Origin: a bacterium
GTDB taxonomy: Bacteria > Bacteroidota > Bacteroidia > Bacteroidales > Bacteroidaceae
DNA: 32,622 nucleotides
Reading direction: 5' to 3'
NCBI GenBank assembly: GCA_004559785.1
Contig: SFXD01000014.1
Coordinates: forward strand, 1-32,622
Positions 24,335 through 31,480 of the stretch are shown here, piece by piece. Numbering within the stretch: position 1 is the stretch's first letter; the number at the start of each line of letters is the position of its first letter. The translations under genes were made by a program, and so were the position numbers. The notes below the pieces were generated by a model. The model saw nothing but the letters and a program-made list of their open reading frames with translations, did not search any database and was not told the DNA's origin.

Positions 24335-25354
24335 ATGATTAGGGAAGTAAAATTCGAATCACAGGACCGTCGTATCAAGCAGATTCTTGCTTGTCTTAAT
24401 TCACACGGAATAGCCTCCATAGAGGAGGCAAACGAAATCTGCGAGGCAGCAGGCTTGGACCCATACAAGACTTGCGAGGAGACACAGATGATTTGCTTCG
24501 AGAACGCCAAGTGGGCGTACGTAGTAGGTACGGCAATAGCACTGAAGGAGAAGGCTAAGGACGCCGTAGAAGCTGCCAACTACATCGGCGAGGGACTCCA
24601 GTCATTCTGCATCCCCGGCTCTGTAGCAGACGACCGCAAGGTAGGCATCGGACATGGTGAACTGGCAGCCCGCCTGCTGACACCCGAGACCAAGTGCTTC
24701 GCATTCCTCGCCGGACACGAGTCTTTCGCTGCCGCCGAAGGTGCCATCAAGATCGCACAGATGGCTAACAAGTCAAGACCAGCCGACAAGCCTCTGCGCT
24801 GCATCCTCAACGGACTTGGCAAGGACGCCGCCATGATTATCAGCCGTATCAACGGATTCACATACGTACAGACTCAGTTCGACTACTTCACAGGCGAACT
24901 CAAGGAGGTTAAGCGCATTGCCTACTCCAACGGACCACGCGCTGCCGTCAACTGCTACGGTGCTGACGATGTACGCGAAGGCGTAGCCATCATGTGGAAG
25001 GAAGACGTAGACGTGTCCATCACCGGCAACTCTACCAACCCCACACGATTCCAGCACCCAACGGCTGGTACTTACAAGAAGGAGCGCGTACGCGCAGGCA
25101 AGCCCTACTTCAGCGTAGCCAGCGGTGGTGGTACAGGACGTACGCTGCACCCGGACAACATGGCTGCAGGACCCGCTTCATACGGTATGACCGATACGCT
25201 CGGACGCATGCACTCTGACGCTCAGTTCGCTGGCTCTTCATCCGTACCCGCACACGTTGAGATGATGGGATTCCTCGGTATAGGCAACAATCCCATGGTG
25301 GGATGCTCCGTGGCATGTGCCGTAAATGTTGACCTCGCACTGAACAAGAAATAA
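24335..25354 (+). CDS. GGGtGRT family protein (function unknown)
   Basis: A 339-residue soluble protein bearing the name-giving motif GGGTGRT (264-270), within ASGGGTGRTLHPD. Many cysteines are present (C20, C36, C47, C54, C92, C121, C156, C207 and others). It has no signal peptide or membrane segment. The function of the family is unknown. A GGAGG Shine-Dalgarno-like sequence (about 24322-24326) precedes the ATG, which is unusual in this window. Codon choice differs from the thi genes: of 17 Arg codons I count 10 CGC, 4 CGT and only 1 AGG; of 21 Ile codons, 12 are ATC and 4 ATA. This is the style of a highly expressed gene. It is paired with the scaffold-like gene upstream and closed by a terminator. 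Confidence 0.88.
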   Translation: MIREVKFESQDRRIKQILACLNSHGIASIEEANEICEAAGLDPYKTCEETQMICFENAKWAYVVGTAIALKEKAKDAVEAANYIGEGLQSFCIPGSVADDRKVGIGHGELAARLLTPETKCFAFLAGHESFAAAEGAIKIAQMANKSRPADKPLRCILNGLGKDAAMIISRINGFTYVQTQFDYFTGELKEVKRIAYSNGPRAAVNCYGADDVREGVAIMWKEDVDVSITGNSTNPTRFQHPTAGTYKKERVRAGKPYFSVASGGGTGRTLHPDNMAAGPASYGMTDTLGRMHSDAQFAGSSSVPAHVEMMGFLGIGNNPMVGCSVACAVNVDLALNKK

Positions 25355-25387
25355 GGATTTTCCTATACAAAGGGAACACATCTCTGG

Positions 25388-25426
25388 CATCTCCCGTAAC
25401 GCACTATGCGATTATGGGAGATGTTT
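25388..25426 (+). terminator. Terminator after the GGGtGRT gene
   Basis: CATCTCCC (25388-25395) pairs perfectly with GGGAGATG (25416-25423). Inside it TAA/TTA and CGCA/TGCG add further pairs around a CTA loop. Only TTT follows, so the U-tract is weak, but the hairpin is long and well placed 33 bases after the stop. Confidence 0.7.
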
Positions 25427-25469
25427 CACAATGTGACATGTATAAACCCATACACTGCTACATCCAAAC

Positions 25470-25491
25470 AAGAACCAAATAAGAACCAAAT
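25470..25491 (+). repeat. 11-bp direct repeat in the sdaA leader
   Basis: AAGAACCAAAT occurs twice in tandem (25470-25480 and 25481-25491), followed by a partial third copy AAGACC, just upstream of the sdaA start at 25520. The unit length matches the 11-bp array before thiG. Confidence 0.75.
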
Positions 25492-25519
25492 AAGACCTTT
25501 CGGCATAAGAACGACAAAC

Positions 25520-26719
25520 ATGAAGACCATCAGGGAAATCTACCGCATCGGGCAGGGACCTTCAAGCAGCCACACAATGGGACCCAGAAAAGCAGCGCAA
25601 ATATTTCTTGACAGAAATCCCAACGCCGCACGCTACGAGGTAACACTATACGGCAGCCTTGCCGCCACCGGCAAGGGACACATGACCGACGTGGCAATAT
25701 CCGACACCATACCAGATGTCAACATCCAGTGGGAACCACATACGTTCCTACCATTCCACCCCAATGGCATGAAGTTCAGGTGCTACGATTCCAATGGCTC
25801 AGAAAGAGACTGCTGGACGGTATTCAGCATCGGGGGCGGAGCCTTGGCAGAAGAGGGAGAGATGCCTCAGGAATCCCAGGAACTGTACGAACTGAACAGC
25901 ATGACGGAAATCCTGAAATACTGCAACTGGTCGGGACGTAGTTACTGGGAATACGTGGAGATGAAGGAAGGCACGGAAATATGGGACTTCCTCTCCGAGG
26001 TATGGCACACCATGGTAGAAGCCGTGGAACGTGGATTGGATGCCGAGGGCGTTTTGCCAGGTCCGCTCAACCTCAGGCGGAAGGCAGCCGCCTATTATGT
26101 GAAGGCTACTGGCTACAAGGACAACTTGCGCACCAGGGGACTCGTTTTCTCGTATGCCTTGGCAGTAAGTGAAGAGAACGCTTCGGGTGGGCGCATAGTC
26201 ACGGCACCTACCTGCGGCTCATGCGGAGTACTCCCCGGTGTACTCTACCACCTGTGGAAGAGCAAGGACTTCAGCGAGATGAGGATACTCCGCGCTTTGG
26301 CTACGGCAGGGCTGATAGGCAATGTCGTAAAGCATAATGCTTCCATCTCGGGTGCCGAGGTGGGATGCCAAGGTGAAGTCGGAGTCGCATGCGCCATGGC
26401 AGCCGCAGCAGCCAACCAACTCTTCGGGGGAAGTGCCGCACAGATAGAGTATGCGGCAGAGATGGGACTCGAACATCACCTGGGCATGACCTGCGACCCA
26501 GTTTGCGGACTCGTACAGATTCCCTGCATAGAACGTAACGCATACGCCGCTGCCAGGGCACTCGATGCCAACATCTACTCCACGTTCACGGACGGAGTAC
26601 ACAGGGTGTCGTTCGACAAGGTGGTGGAAGTGATGAAACAGACCGGACACGACCTGCCCTCGCTCTACAAGGAGACTGGTGAGGGAGGACTCGCCAAGGA
26701 TTACACACAGATGAGTTGA
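25520..26719 (+). CDS. sdaA: L-serine ammonia-lyase (iron-sulfur type, single chain)
   Basis: A 399-residue enzyme that deaminates L-serine to pyruvate and ammonia using a [4Fe-4S] cluster. The N-terminal beta domain (1-150) has GPSSSHTMGPRKAA (13-26). The catalytic domain has GRIVTAPTCGSCGVLPG (224-240). The three cluster cysteines are C283 (GCQGEVG), C325 (TCDPVCG) and C336 (IPCIERN), with the 42- and 11-residue spacing I recall for the type II enzyme family. The start was set at 25520; the frame runs back to 25406, but that part overlaps the preceding terminator. No good TAnnTTTG box is visible in the leader. The length is slightly short, close to other Bacteroidales enzymes. Confidence 0.95.
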   Translation: MKTIREIYRIGQGPSSSHTMGPRKAAQIFLDRNPNAARYEVTLYGSLAATGKGHMTDVAISDTIPDVNIQWEPHTFLPFHPNGMKFRCYDSNGSERDCWTVFSIGGGALAEEGEMPQESQELYELNSMTEILKYCNWSGRSYWEYVEMKEGTEIWDFLSEVWHTMVEAVERGLDAEGVLPGPLNLRRKAAAYYVKATGYKDNLRTRGLVFSYALAVSEENASGGRIVTAPTCGSCGVLPGVLYHLWKSKDFSEMRILRALATAGLIGNVVKHNASISGAEVGCQGEVGVACAMAAAAANQLFGGSAAQIEYAAEMGLEHHLGMTCDPVCGLVQIPCIERNAYAAARALDANIYSTFTDGVHRVSFDKVVEVMKQTGHDLPSLYKETGEGGLAKDYTQMS

Positions 26720-26801
26720 CACTATCCAACTCCCTTAGGAACCAAGGATGGCAGGCATACTGACATACCACATCCCATGTCTTTAGGATACACATAGCAC
26801 A

Positions 26802-27764
26802 ATGAATCAAACAGACAAAAAAGAAGGACGACTCACATCCACATCAAGACAAACAGGAAATAGCATCTTCGAGAATCCCGTCTTGGCAGGACTATTCGCC
26901 ATAACTGCTGCCATAGCCTGGGGATGGGCCTACCCCTTGATAAAGATAGGATTCCGCGAATTCGGCATCTCGCCCGACATGACAGGCAGCAAGATGCTGT
27001 TTGCAGGATTGCGTTTTACCGTCTCGGGACTCATTCTACTTTCCCTGGCACGTATACAACACAGGCATTTCGCAGTAAACAGGGGACGTAACTGGTGGTT
27101 CATCCTGCTTTTCGCCCTGCTCAATACAACATTCCACTACGCATTCTTCTATTTCGGACTCTCGCACAGCGATGGAGCAAGAGCCGCCATCCTCAACTCT
27201 CTCGGAGTATTTGCCGTGGTGATATTGGCATGCCTTATATTCCGTAGCGACAAGATGACGGGACGAAAGATTGCGGGATGTGCAATAGGATTTGCCGGCA
27301 TTCTGGCCCTGAACATGGGTGACGCACATAGCGGCAGGTTCACTTGGAACGGTGACGGCTTCATCATACTGAACGCTCTCTGTAGCGCAGCCGCCTCGCT
27401 GTTGACTCGTGGACTCGTCCGAAGGGTGGACGTATTCGTTGGTACTGGCTACAGCCTATCAATAGGAGGGATGCTTCTTGTCTTACCTGGCATATACATG
27501 GGAGGCACACTACCCCACTTCAGCCCCTTGGGAATCCTTTGCCTACTGTTGCTGATTGCCATCTCCGCCCTTGGCTTTGCCCTCTACAACCAACTCATCA
27601 TACACAACCCCGTAGGCAAGATAGCCATCTACAACTCCCTCATTCCCGTCGTCGGAGCAGTCACGTCATGCCTTTGCCTTGGCGAGACGTTCTATTGGAA
27701 ATACCTCCTTGCAGGCACACTTGCGACAGCTGGCATCTACCTCATCAATAAGGACAAGGCTTAG
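26802..27764 (+). CDS. EamA/DMT superfamily permease
   Basis: A 320-residue inner-membrane protein with about ten hydrophobic helices in two EamA repeats (residues about 27-155 and 180-315), after a polar N-terminal tail of about 25 residues. Typical features are AITAAIAWGWAYPLIKIG in TM1 and the C-terminal LGETFYWKYLLAGTLATAGIYLI. The family exports amino acids, other metabolites or nucleotide sugars; no substrate can be assigned. It lies 82 bases after sdaA and before a terminator, so an amino-acid export role next to serine catabolism is conceivable but unproven. Confidence 0.9.
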   Translation: MNQTDKKEGRLTSTSRQTGNSIFENPVLAGLFAITAAIAWGWAYPLIKIGFREFGISPDMTGSKMLFAGLRFTVSGLILLSLARIQHRHFAVNRGRNWWFILLFALLNTTFHYAFFYFGLSHSDGARAAILNSLGVFAVVILACLIFRSDKMTGRKIAGCAIGFAGILALNMGDAHSGRFTWNGDGFIILNALCSAAASLLTRGLVRRVDVFVGTGYSLSIGGMLLVLPGIYMGGTLPHFSPLGILCLLLLIAISALGFALYNQLIIHNPVGKIAIYNSLIPVVGAVTSCLCLGETFYWKYLLAGTLATAGIYLINKDKA

Positions 27765-27801
27765 GACACACCCACTCCACCTTACCCTCCCCCAACCTAC
27801 T

Positions 27802-27836
27802 GAGAGACACCCCCTACCCTTGTGCGTCTCTTTTTG
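27802..27836 (+). terminator. Intrinsic terminator after the EamA permease
   Basis: AGAGAC (27803-27808) pairs with GTCTCT (27826-27831), with a 17-base loop, followed by TTTT. It lies about 38 bases after the permease stop and before the metY promoter. Confidence 0.65.
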
Positions 27837-27846
27837 GGGAGTTCCC

Positions 27847-27877
27847 TTTGCCGTTTGGAGAAAAGGTGTTAACTTTG
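27847..27877 (+). promoter_or_regulatory. Promoter of metY
   Basis: TTTG (27847-27850), 19 bases, then TAACTTTG (27870-27877): a full match to the Bacteroidetes promoter pattern. It gives a leader of about 50 bases before the ATG at 27934. Confidence 0.82.
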
Positions 27878-27933
27878 CATGGCCGTTATCAACAGTACAA
27901 CATAATTCAACACATTATATTTATACAACTTCA

Positions 27934-29220
27934 ATGAAAAAGAATCTCGGAACCATCTGCATACACGGCGGATGGAAGGCAAAGAAGGGCGAACCCCAGC
28001 AATTACCAATCTACCAGAGCACTACATTCAAGTATGAAACAAGCGAACAGATGGCACGCTTGTTCGACCTACAGGACGAAGGGTACTTCTATACTCGTCT
28101 CGCCAACCCTACGAACGATGCCGTCGCCAAGAAAATAGCCGCACTTGAGGGAGGCATAGGTTGCGTACTGACAAGTAGCGGACAAGCAGCAAACTTCTAT
28201 GCGATATTCAATATCTGCCAAACCGGCGACCATTTCATAACGTCAAACACCATCTACGGAGGCACTTTCAACCTATTCGGGGTCACCCTACGCAAACTCG
28301 GCATAGAATGCACCTTCGTCGACCCCGAATGGGATGATGAACGCATCGAGGCAGAGTTTCGTCCCAACACGAAATGTTTCTTCGGTGAAACCATCTCCAA
28401 CCCGGGCGGCAACATATTCGACATAGAGAGGTTTGCTAAGATGGCTCACAGACACGGCGTGCCGCTGATAGTAGACAACACCTTTGCCACACCCATCAAC
28501 TGCCGGCCTTTCGAATGGGGATGCGACATCGTAACACATTCAACTACAAAATACATGGATGGACATGCCACTCAGGTGGGAGGATGCGTAGTGGATAGCG
28601 GTAATTTCCCCTGGGAACAATATGCCGACCGTTTCCCTGGACTATGTACACCAGATGACAGCTATCATGGCCTTACCTACACAAAGGCGTTCGGCAAGAT
28701 GGCATATACCACCAAACTCGTCGCACAACTGATGAGGGACCTTGGCAGCATACCAGCACCACAGAATTCCTTCCTGCTCAACCTTGGACTTGAGACGTTG
28801 CACCTGCGTATGCCATGCCATTGCAACAACGCCCTGAAGGTTGCTACATGGCTACAAAGCAACGATAATGTAGCATGGGTCAACTATGCAGGCCTGCCCG
28901 ATAACAAATACCACGCCCTGGCACAAAAGTACATGCCTTTAGGAACATGCGGAGTGATTGCGTTCGGGTTGAAGGGAAGCAAGGAGGATGCCGTGTGTTT
29001 CATGGACAACCTCGACTTCATATCCATTGTGACGCACGTTGCCGATGCAAGGACATGTGTGCTCCACCCTGCGAGCCATACACACAGGCAACTTTCTGAC
29101 GAGCAACTCAGGGAGGCAGGCGTGGCACCTGACCTAATCCGTTTGTCGGTTGGCATAGAAAACGTAGAAGATATCATTTCTGACCTAAAGCAGGCAATGG
29201 AAAAAGTATTCAGCAAGTGA
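27934..29220 (+). CDS. metY: O-acetylhomoserine aminocarboxypropyltransferase (MetY-type)
   Basis: A 428-residue PLP enzyme of the Cys/Met metabolism family that makes homocysteine from O-acetylhomoserine and sulfide. Visible are YFYTRLANPTNDAVAKKIAALEGG, SSGQAANFYAI, the PLP-contacting D181 in IVDNTFATP, and the Schiff-base lysine K206 in HSTTKYMDGHA. The long form with QVGGCVVDSGNFPW favours MetY over MetB or MetC. The start at 27934 was chosen because the longer frame from 27679 runs through the terminator and promoter. Its product is the substrate of MetH, encoded elsewhere in this window. Confidence 0.93.
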   Translation: MKKNLGTICIHGGWKAKKGEPQQLPIYQSTTFKYETSEQMARLFDLQDEGYFYTRLANPTNDAVAKKIAALEGGIGCVLTSSGQAANFYAIFNICQTGDHFITSNTIYGGTFNLFGVTLRKLGIECTFVDPEWDDERIEAEFRPNTKCFFGETISNPGGNIFDIERFAKMAHRHGVPLIVDNTFATPINCRPFEWGCDIVTHSTTKYMDGHATQVGGCVVDSGNFPWEQYADRFPGLCTPDDSYHGLTYTKAFGKMAYTTKLVAQLMRDLGSIPAPQNSFLLNLGLETLHLRMPCHCNNALKVATWLQSNDNVAWVNYAGLPDNKYHALAQKYMPLGTCGVIAFGLKGSKEDAVCFMDNLDFISIVTHVADARTCVLHPASHTHRQLSDEQLREAGVAPDLIRLSVGIENVEDIISDLKQAMEKVFSK

Positions 29221-29301
29221 CCTATTTGGCTTACTTACTATCCATGGAATTGATTTATGTCAACAAAAGCACACCTTTTTAAAGAAAATGCCAACATAGT
29301 A

Positions 29302-29332
29302 TTGCTTGTTTGGTATTTTTGGCGTACCTTTG
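29302..29332 (+). promoter_or_regulatory. Promoter of a putative small RNA
   Basis: TACCTTTG (29325-29332) fits TAnnTTTG. A TTG (29302-29304) lies 20 bases upstream as an imperfect -33 element. No gene start follows for hundreds of bases, and a terminator appears at 29375, so the transcript would be short. Confidence 0.5.
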
Positions 29333-29338
29333 CATCAG

Positions 29339-29403
29339 TTTTCATGGTATTAGTTTAAGGTTAGTAGAAAGATTGGTTGTCGAGATGACAACCTTCTTTT
29401 TTT
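29339..29403 (+). ncRNA. Putative short terminated RNA
   Basis: Between a -7 box (29325-29332) and a strong terminator (29375-29403) lie about 35 bases with no plausible reading frame beyond a four-codon ATG-GTA-TTA-GTT-TAA (from 29344). The expected product is about 65 nt. It could be a stand-alone small RNA or a leader whose downstream gene has been lost. I have a vague memory of similar sequence in other Bacteroidales leaders but cannot name a family. Confidence 0.45.
29375..29403 (+). terminator. Intrinsic terminator of the putative small RNA
   Basis: GGTTGTC (29375-29381) pairs perfectly with GACAACC (29387-29393) around a GAGAT loop, followed by TTCTTTTTTT (29394-29403). It is a textbook rho-independent terminator on the plus strand. 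Confidence 0.85.
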
Positions 29404-30015
29404 ATCCCCCGCTTCAGCCATGTTCGAAGCGATGACAACGACCCCTTTGTCCATCGTAGCAATAATCCTGACAATGATTGCAAGACGCAGTTCAAGGCTT
29501 TGAATTTCTCTTTACGGCATCTGCGGTTATATAGTGAGCTTCCATTCCGACTACCCGCGGGCATTACCATGGATTTGCCCTTCGTGTGCCGTTTGTTTCC
29601 GTTACCCTGCGTAGGGGATTCCAACGGGAGGGTAAGAGGGAAACAGAGGGAGGCAGCCCTCACCCTACTTATACCGCACTTCCCAAAAAAGCATGTGGCA
29701 CGCATGTGGCGCATGCATGCCATCCCGTGGCGCAACTCTCAGACCCTTTGGAACTTCGGTAGATGTTTTTTTTTGAGCCCCCAGCCCCTGTCGTAGGGGG
29801 AAGAGGGGGTCTCTGGGGGACTGAGGGGGTCTCTCATTGCTCATTGCTCAAGAGCCCATTTCAATTATTTGGCTTCGCCGAATAATCTCATTCGCTCGGG
29901 AGAGCTGGAGCAAGCTCCGCTCTCTACTCACTCATTTGGCTGTCGCCGAATTCCTCCTTGCAAGGCATAATCCATGCAAGCATGGCTTCTGCGCTTGCTT
30001 CGTTCGTCATTTCAA
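29404..30015. other. Gene-free region, probably decayed sequence
   Basis: No convincing gene is present. Reading frames at 29500-29796 (plus) and 29361-29735 (minus) are rich in Arg, Cys and Pro without any domain pattern. The stretch contains a G-quadruplex motif (29796-29829) and a hairpin cluster (29857-30021). The start of this region marks the end of the GC-rich core genes; AT-rich accessory genes begin right after it. Confidence 0.6.
29796..29829 (+). other. Four-tract G-quadruplex motif
   Basis: Four runs of five G (29796-29800, 29805-29809, 29815-29819, 29825-29829) are separated by loops AAGA, TCTCT and ACTGA. The segment also contains the 12-mer GAGGGGGTCTCT twice, 20 bases apart (29803-29814 and 29823-29834). 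A C-rich stretch just before it (about 29778-29788) could instead pair with a G-run as a hairpin. Confidence 0.75.
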
Positions 30016-30021
30016 TTATTT
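29857..30021. repeat. Hairpin cluster bounded by a 14-bp direct repeat
   Basis: CATTTCAATTATTT occurs at 29857-29870 and again at 30008-30021; the second copy covers the stop codon of the LRR gene. Between them are four palindromic units: TTGGC-TTC-GCCGAA near 29869-29882; GAGAGC with GCTCTC, with GGAGC/GCTCC inside (29900-29924); TTGGC-TGTC-GCCGAA near 29936-29950; and GCAAGC (29976-29981) with GCTTGC (29993-29998). No transposase is present. It resembles a small non-autonomous or intergenic repeat element. Confidence 0.65.
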
Positions 30022-31470
30022 AATAAAAACCTTTTTTACTTCTCCATTGCGGTATTGTATAAGATTAAGTCCTCTATAAGGCTTATTGCTTTTTATACCT
30101 TCGAGGTTTATGTATGATTCTATAAAGGGTTTTATATGAATACTATTTGTGAGACCAGTTAAATTATGACCTGACATATTAAAGAAACTACTCCAAGGTG
30201 TTGTCGATTGGTAAAGTTCAATACTTTCATTTGGCACTACTAATTGTGCATACAAATATGTTTCATTCTTGAATACGTTTTCTTCACAACTAATTGGGGT
30301 CACCCACATGCAAGTTATCTTTTCAAGTTGAACATCATCAAAAGCATAACTACCAATTTTTTTAATAGAAGCAGGTAAGACTAATTCTTTCAGATTTCGG
30401 AGGCTAAAGGCCCAGCCTCCTATCGTTTCAAGAGTGGAAGGAAGATACAATGTATCAATCGGACAACCATAGAAAGCTTCGATATCCACTGCGATTGTCC
30501 CTTCAGGCAAATAAACGTTTGATAAAGAGCAGTTCATAAATGCGTTACTTACCACCTTTCTCAATCTTGCAGGGAATGAAACTTTAGATAATTGATAGCA
30601 CTCAGCAAAGCAATAACTCGGAATTTCTGTAATGTTATCGGGTAGAACAATGTTTTGTAATGAGTCACAACCACGAAACATTTGTTTGGTTAAACTCTCT
30701 ATTGATGATGGAAGCTTTACTGTTTTAAGTCGTTTTGAACCACGAAACATTTCTCCTTGAAGAACTTTGACCTTGTCGGGTATTTCAAGATATGTTGCAC
30801 CACAACGATAGAAACAGGAAGATCCAATCTTTTCAACGGAACCAGGAATATGGAGGGTTTCCAATTTTTCTGTACTCATGAAGGCTGAACTTCCCAACTC
30901 TTTTATTGTATTAGGCAGAACTATATCTTCTAAAGAAGAGCAACCATTAAAAGTGTCATCGGGAATACTATTCAATTCCTCTGTCAGAAAACCAACACTT
31001 TTTAAATTCCGACAATTCATGAAAACTGTTGTTGACAAATGCTTTAATGACTTTGGAAGTACTATGGAAACAAGATTGTGGCAGTCACGAAATGCAGCAG
31101 CACCGATAGAGTCTATCCCTTCATGGAGAGAAATTGAGCCTATATTGGAATAGGAAAATGCACCAAATCCGATAAAACGTATTGATGTGGGAAGCTTAAT
31201 CTCACCTAATTGATAACATTCTGAAAAAGCATGTGCTCCAATACCTATAACGTGATATTGAGCACCATTAAAACTAACATATTCGGGTATGTTTATGTCT
31301 CCTTTGTATGTTGAGTACGTGGGATATGAAATAGACTTTGGAATGATGGCAACTGAAACTTCTTTTAATGTTTGGGATTCTATTTCATATCGAATACCAT
31401 CAACGTCAAAGGTAACAGCCTTGCAAATTATACATACGAATGCCAAAAGAAGAAAAATAACTCTTTTCAT
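30016..31470 (-). CDS. BspA-like leucine-rich repeat (LRR_5) surface protein
   Basis: A 484-residue exported protein. The signal peptide is MKRVIFLLLAFVCIICKA. From about residue 60 to 415 there are roughly a dozen LRR_5-type units with the pattern L..I.LP.sI..Ig..aF..C (for example SIRFIGFGAFSYSN, TIKELGSSAFMSTE). The C-terminus, YRGLNLIQYRNGEVKKVFIK, resembles the terminal tail of many Prevotella and Bacteroides secreted proteins and may be a sorting signal. BspA-like proteins bind host or other bacterial surfaces. The start was set at 31470 by the signal peptide. The gene is visibly AT-rich (18 G+C in the 60 bases from 30901, against 37 in the 60 bases from 11221), a sign of transfer. It begins 10 bases after the DUF4268 gene. 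Confidence 0.85.
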   Translation of the reverse strand: MKRVIFLLLAFVCIICKAVTFDVDGIRYEIESQTLKEVSVAIIPKSISYPTYSTYKGDINIPEYVSFNGAQYHVIGIGAHAFSECYQLGEIKLPTSIRFIGFGAFSYSNIGSISLHEGIDSIGAAAFRDCHNLVSIVLPKSLKHLSTTVFMNCRNLKSVGFLTEELNSIPDDTFNGCSSLEDIVLPNTIKELGSSAFMSTEKLETLHIPGSVEKIGSSCFYRCGATYLEIPDKVKVLQGEMFRGSKRLKTVKLPSSIESLTKQMFRGCDSLQNIVLPDNITEIPSYCFAECYQLSKVSFPARLRKVVSNAFMNCSLSNVYLPEGTIAVDIEAFYGCPIDTLYLPSTLETIGGWAFSLRNLKELVLPASIKKIGSYAFDDVQLEKITCMWVTPISCEENVFKNETYLYAQLVVPNESIELYQSTTPWSSFFNMSGHNLTGLTNSIHIKPFIESYINLEGIKSNKPYRGLNLIQYRNGEVKKVFIK

Positions 31471-31480
31471 AGTAAGCAGT

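Noticed and set aside
29361..29735. Minus-strand reading frame in the gene-free region
   Set aside because: It runs through the small-RNA terminator and has no domain pattern; at most a decayed remnant.
29500..29796. Plus-strand reading frame in the gene-free region
   Set aside because: Composition looks like translated noncoding DNA, and it has no promoter or family features.
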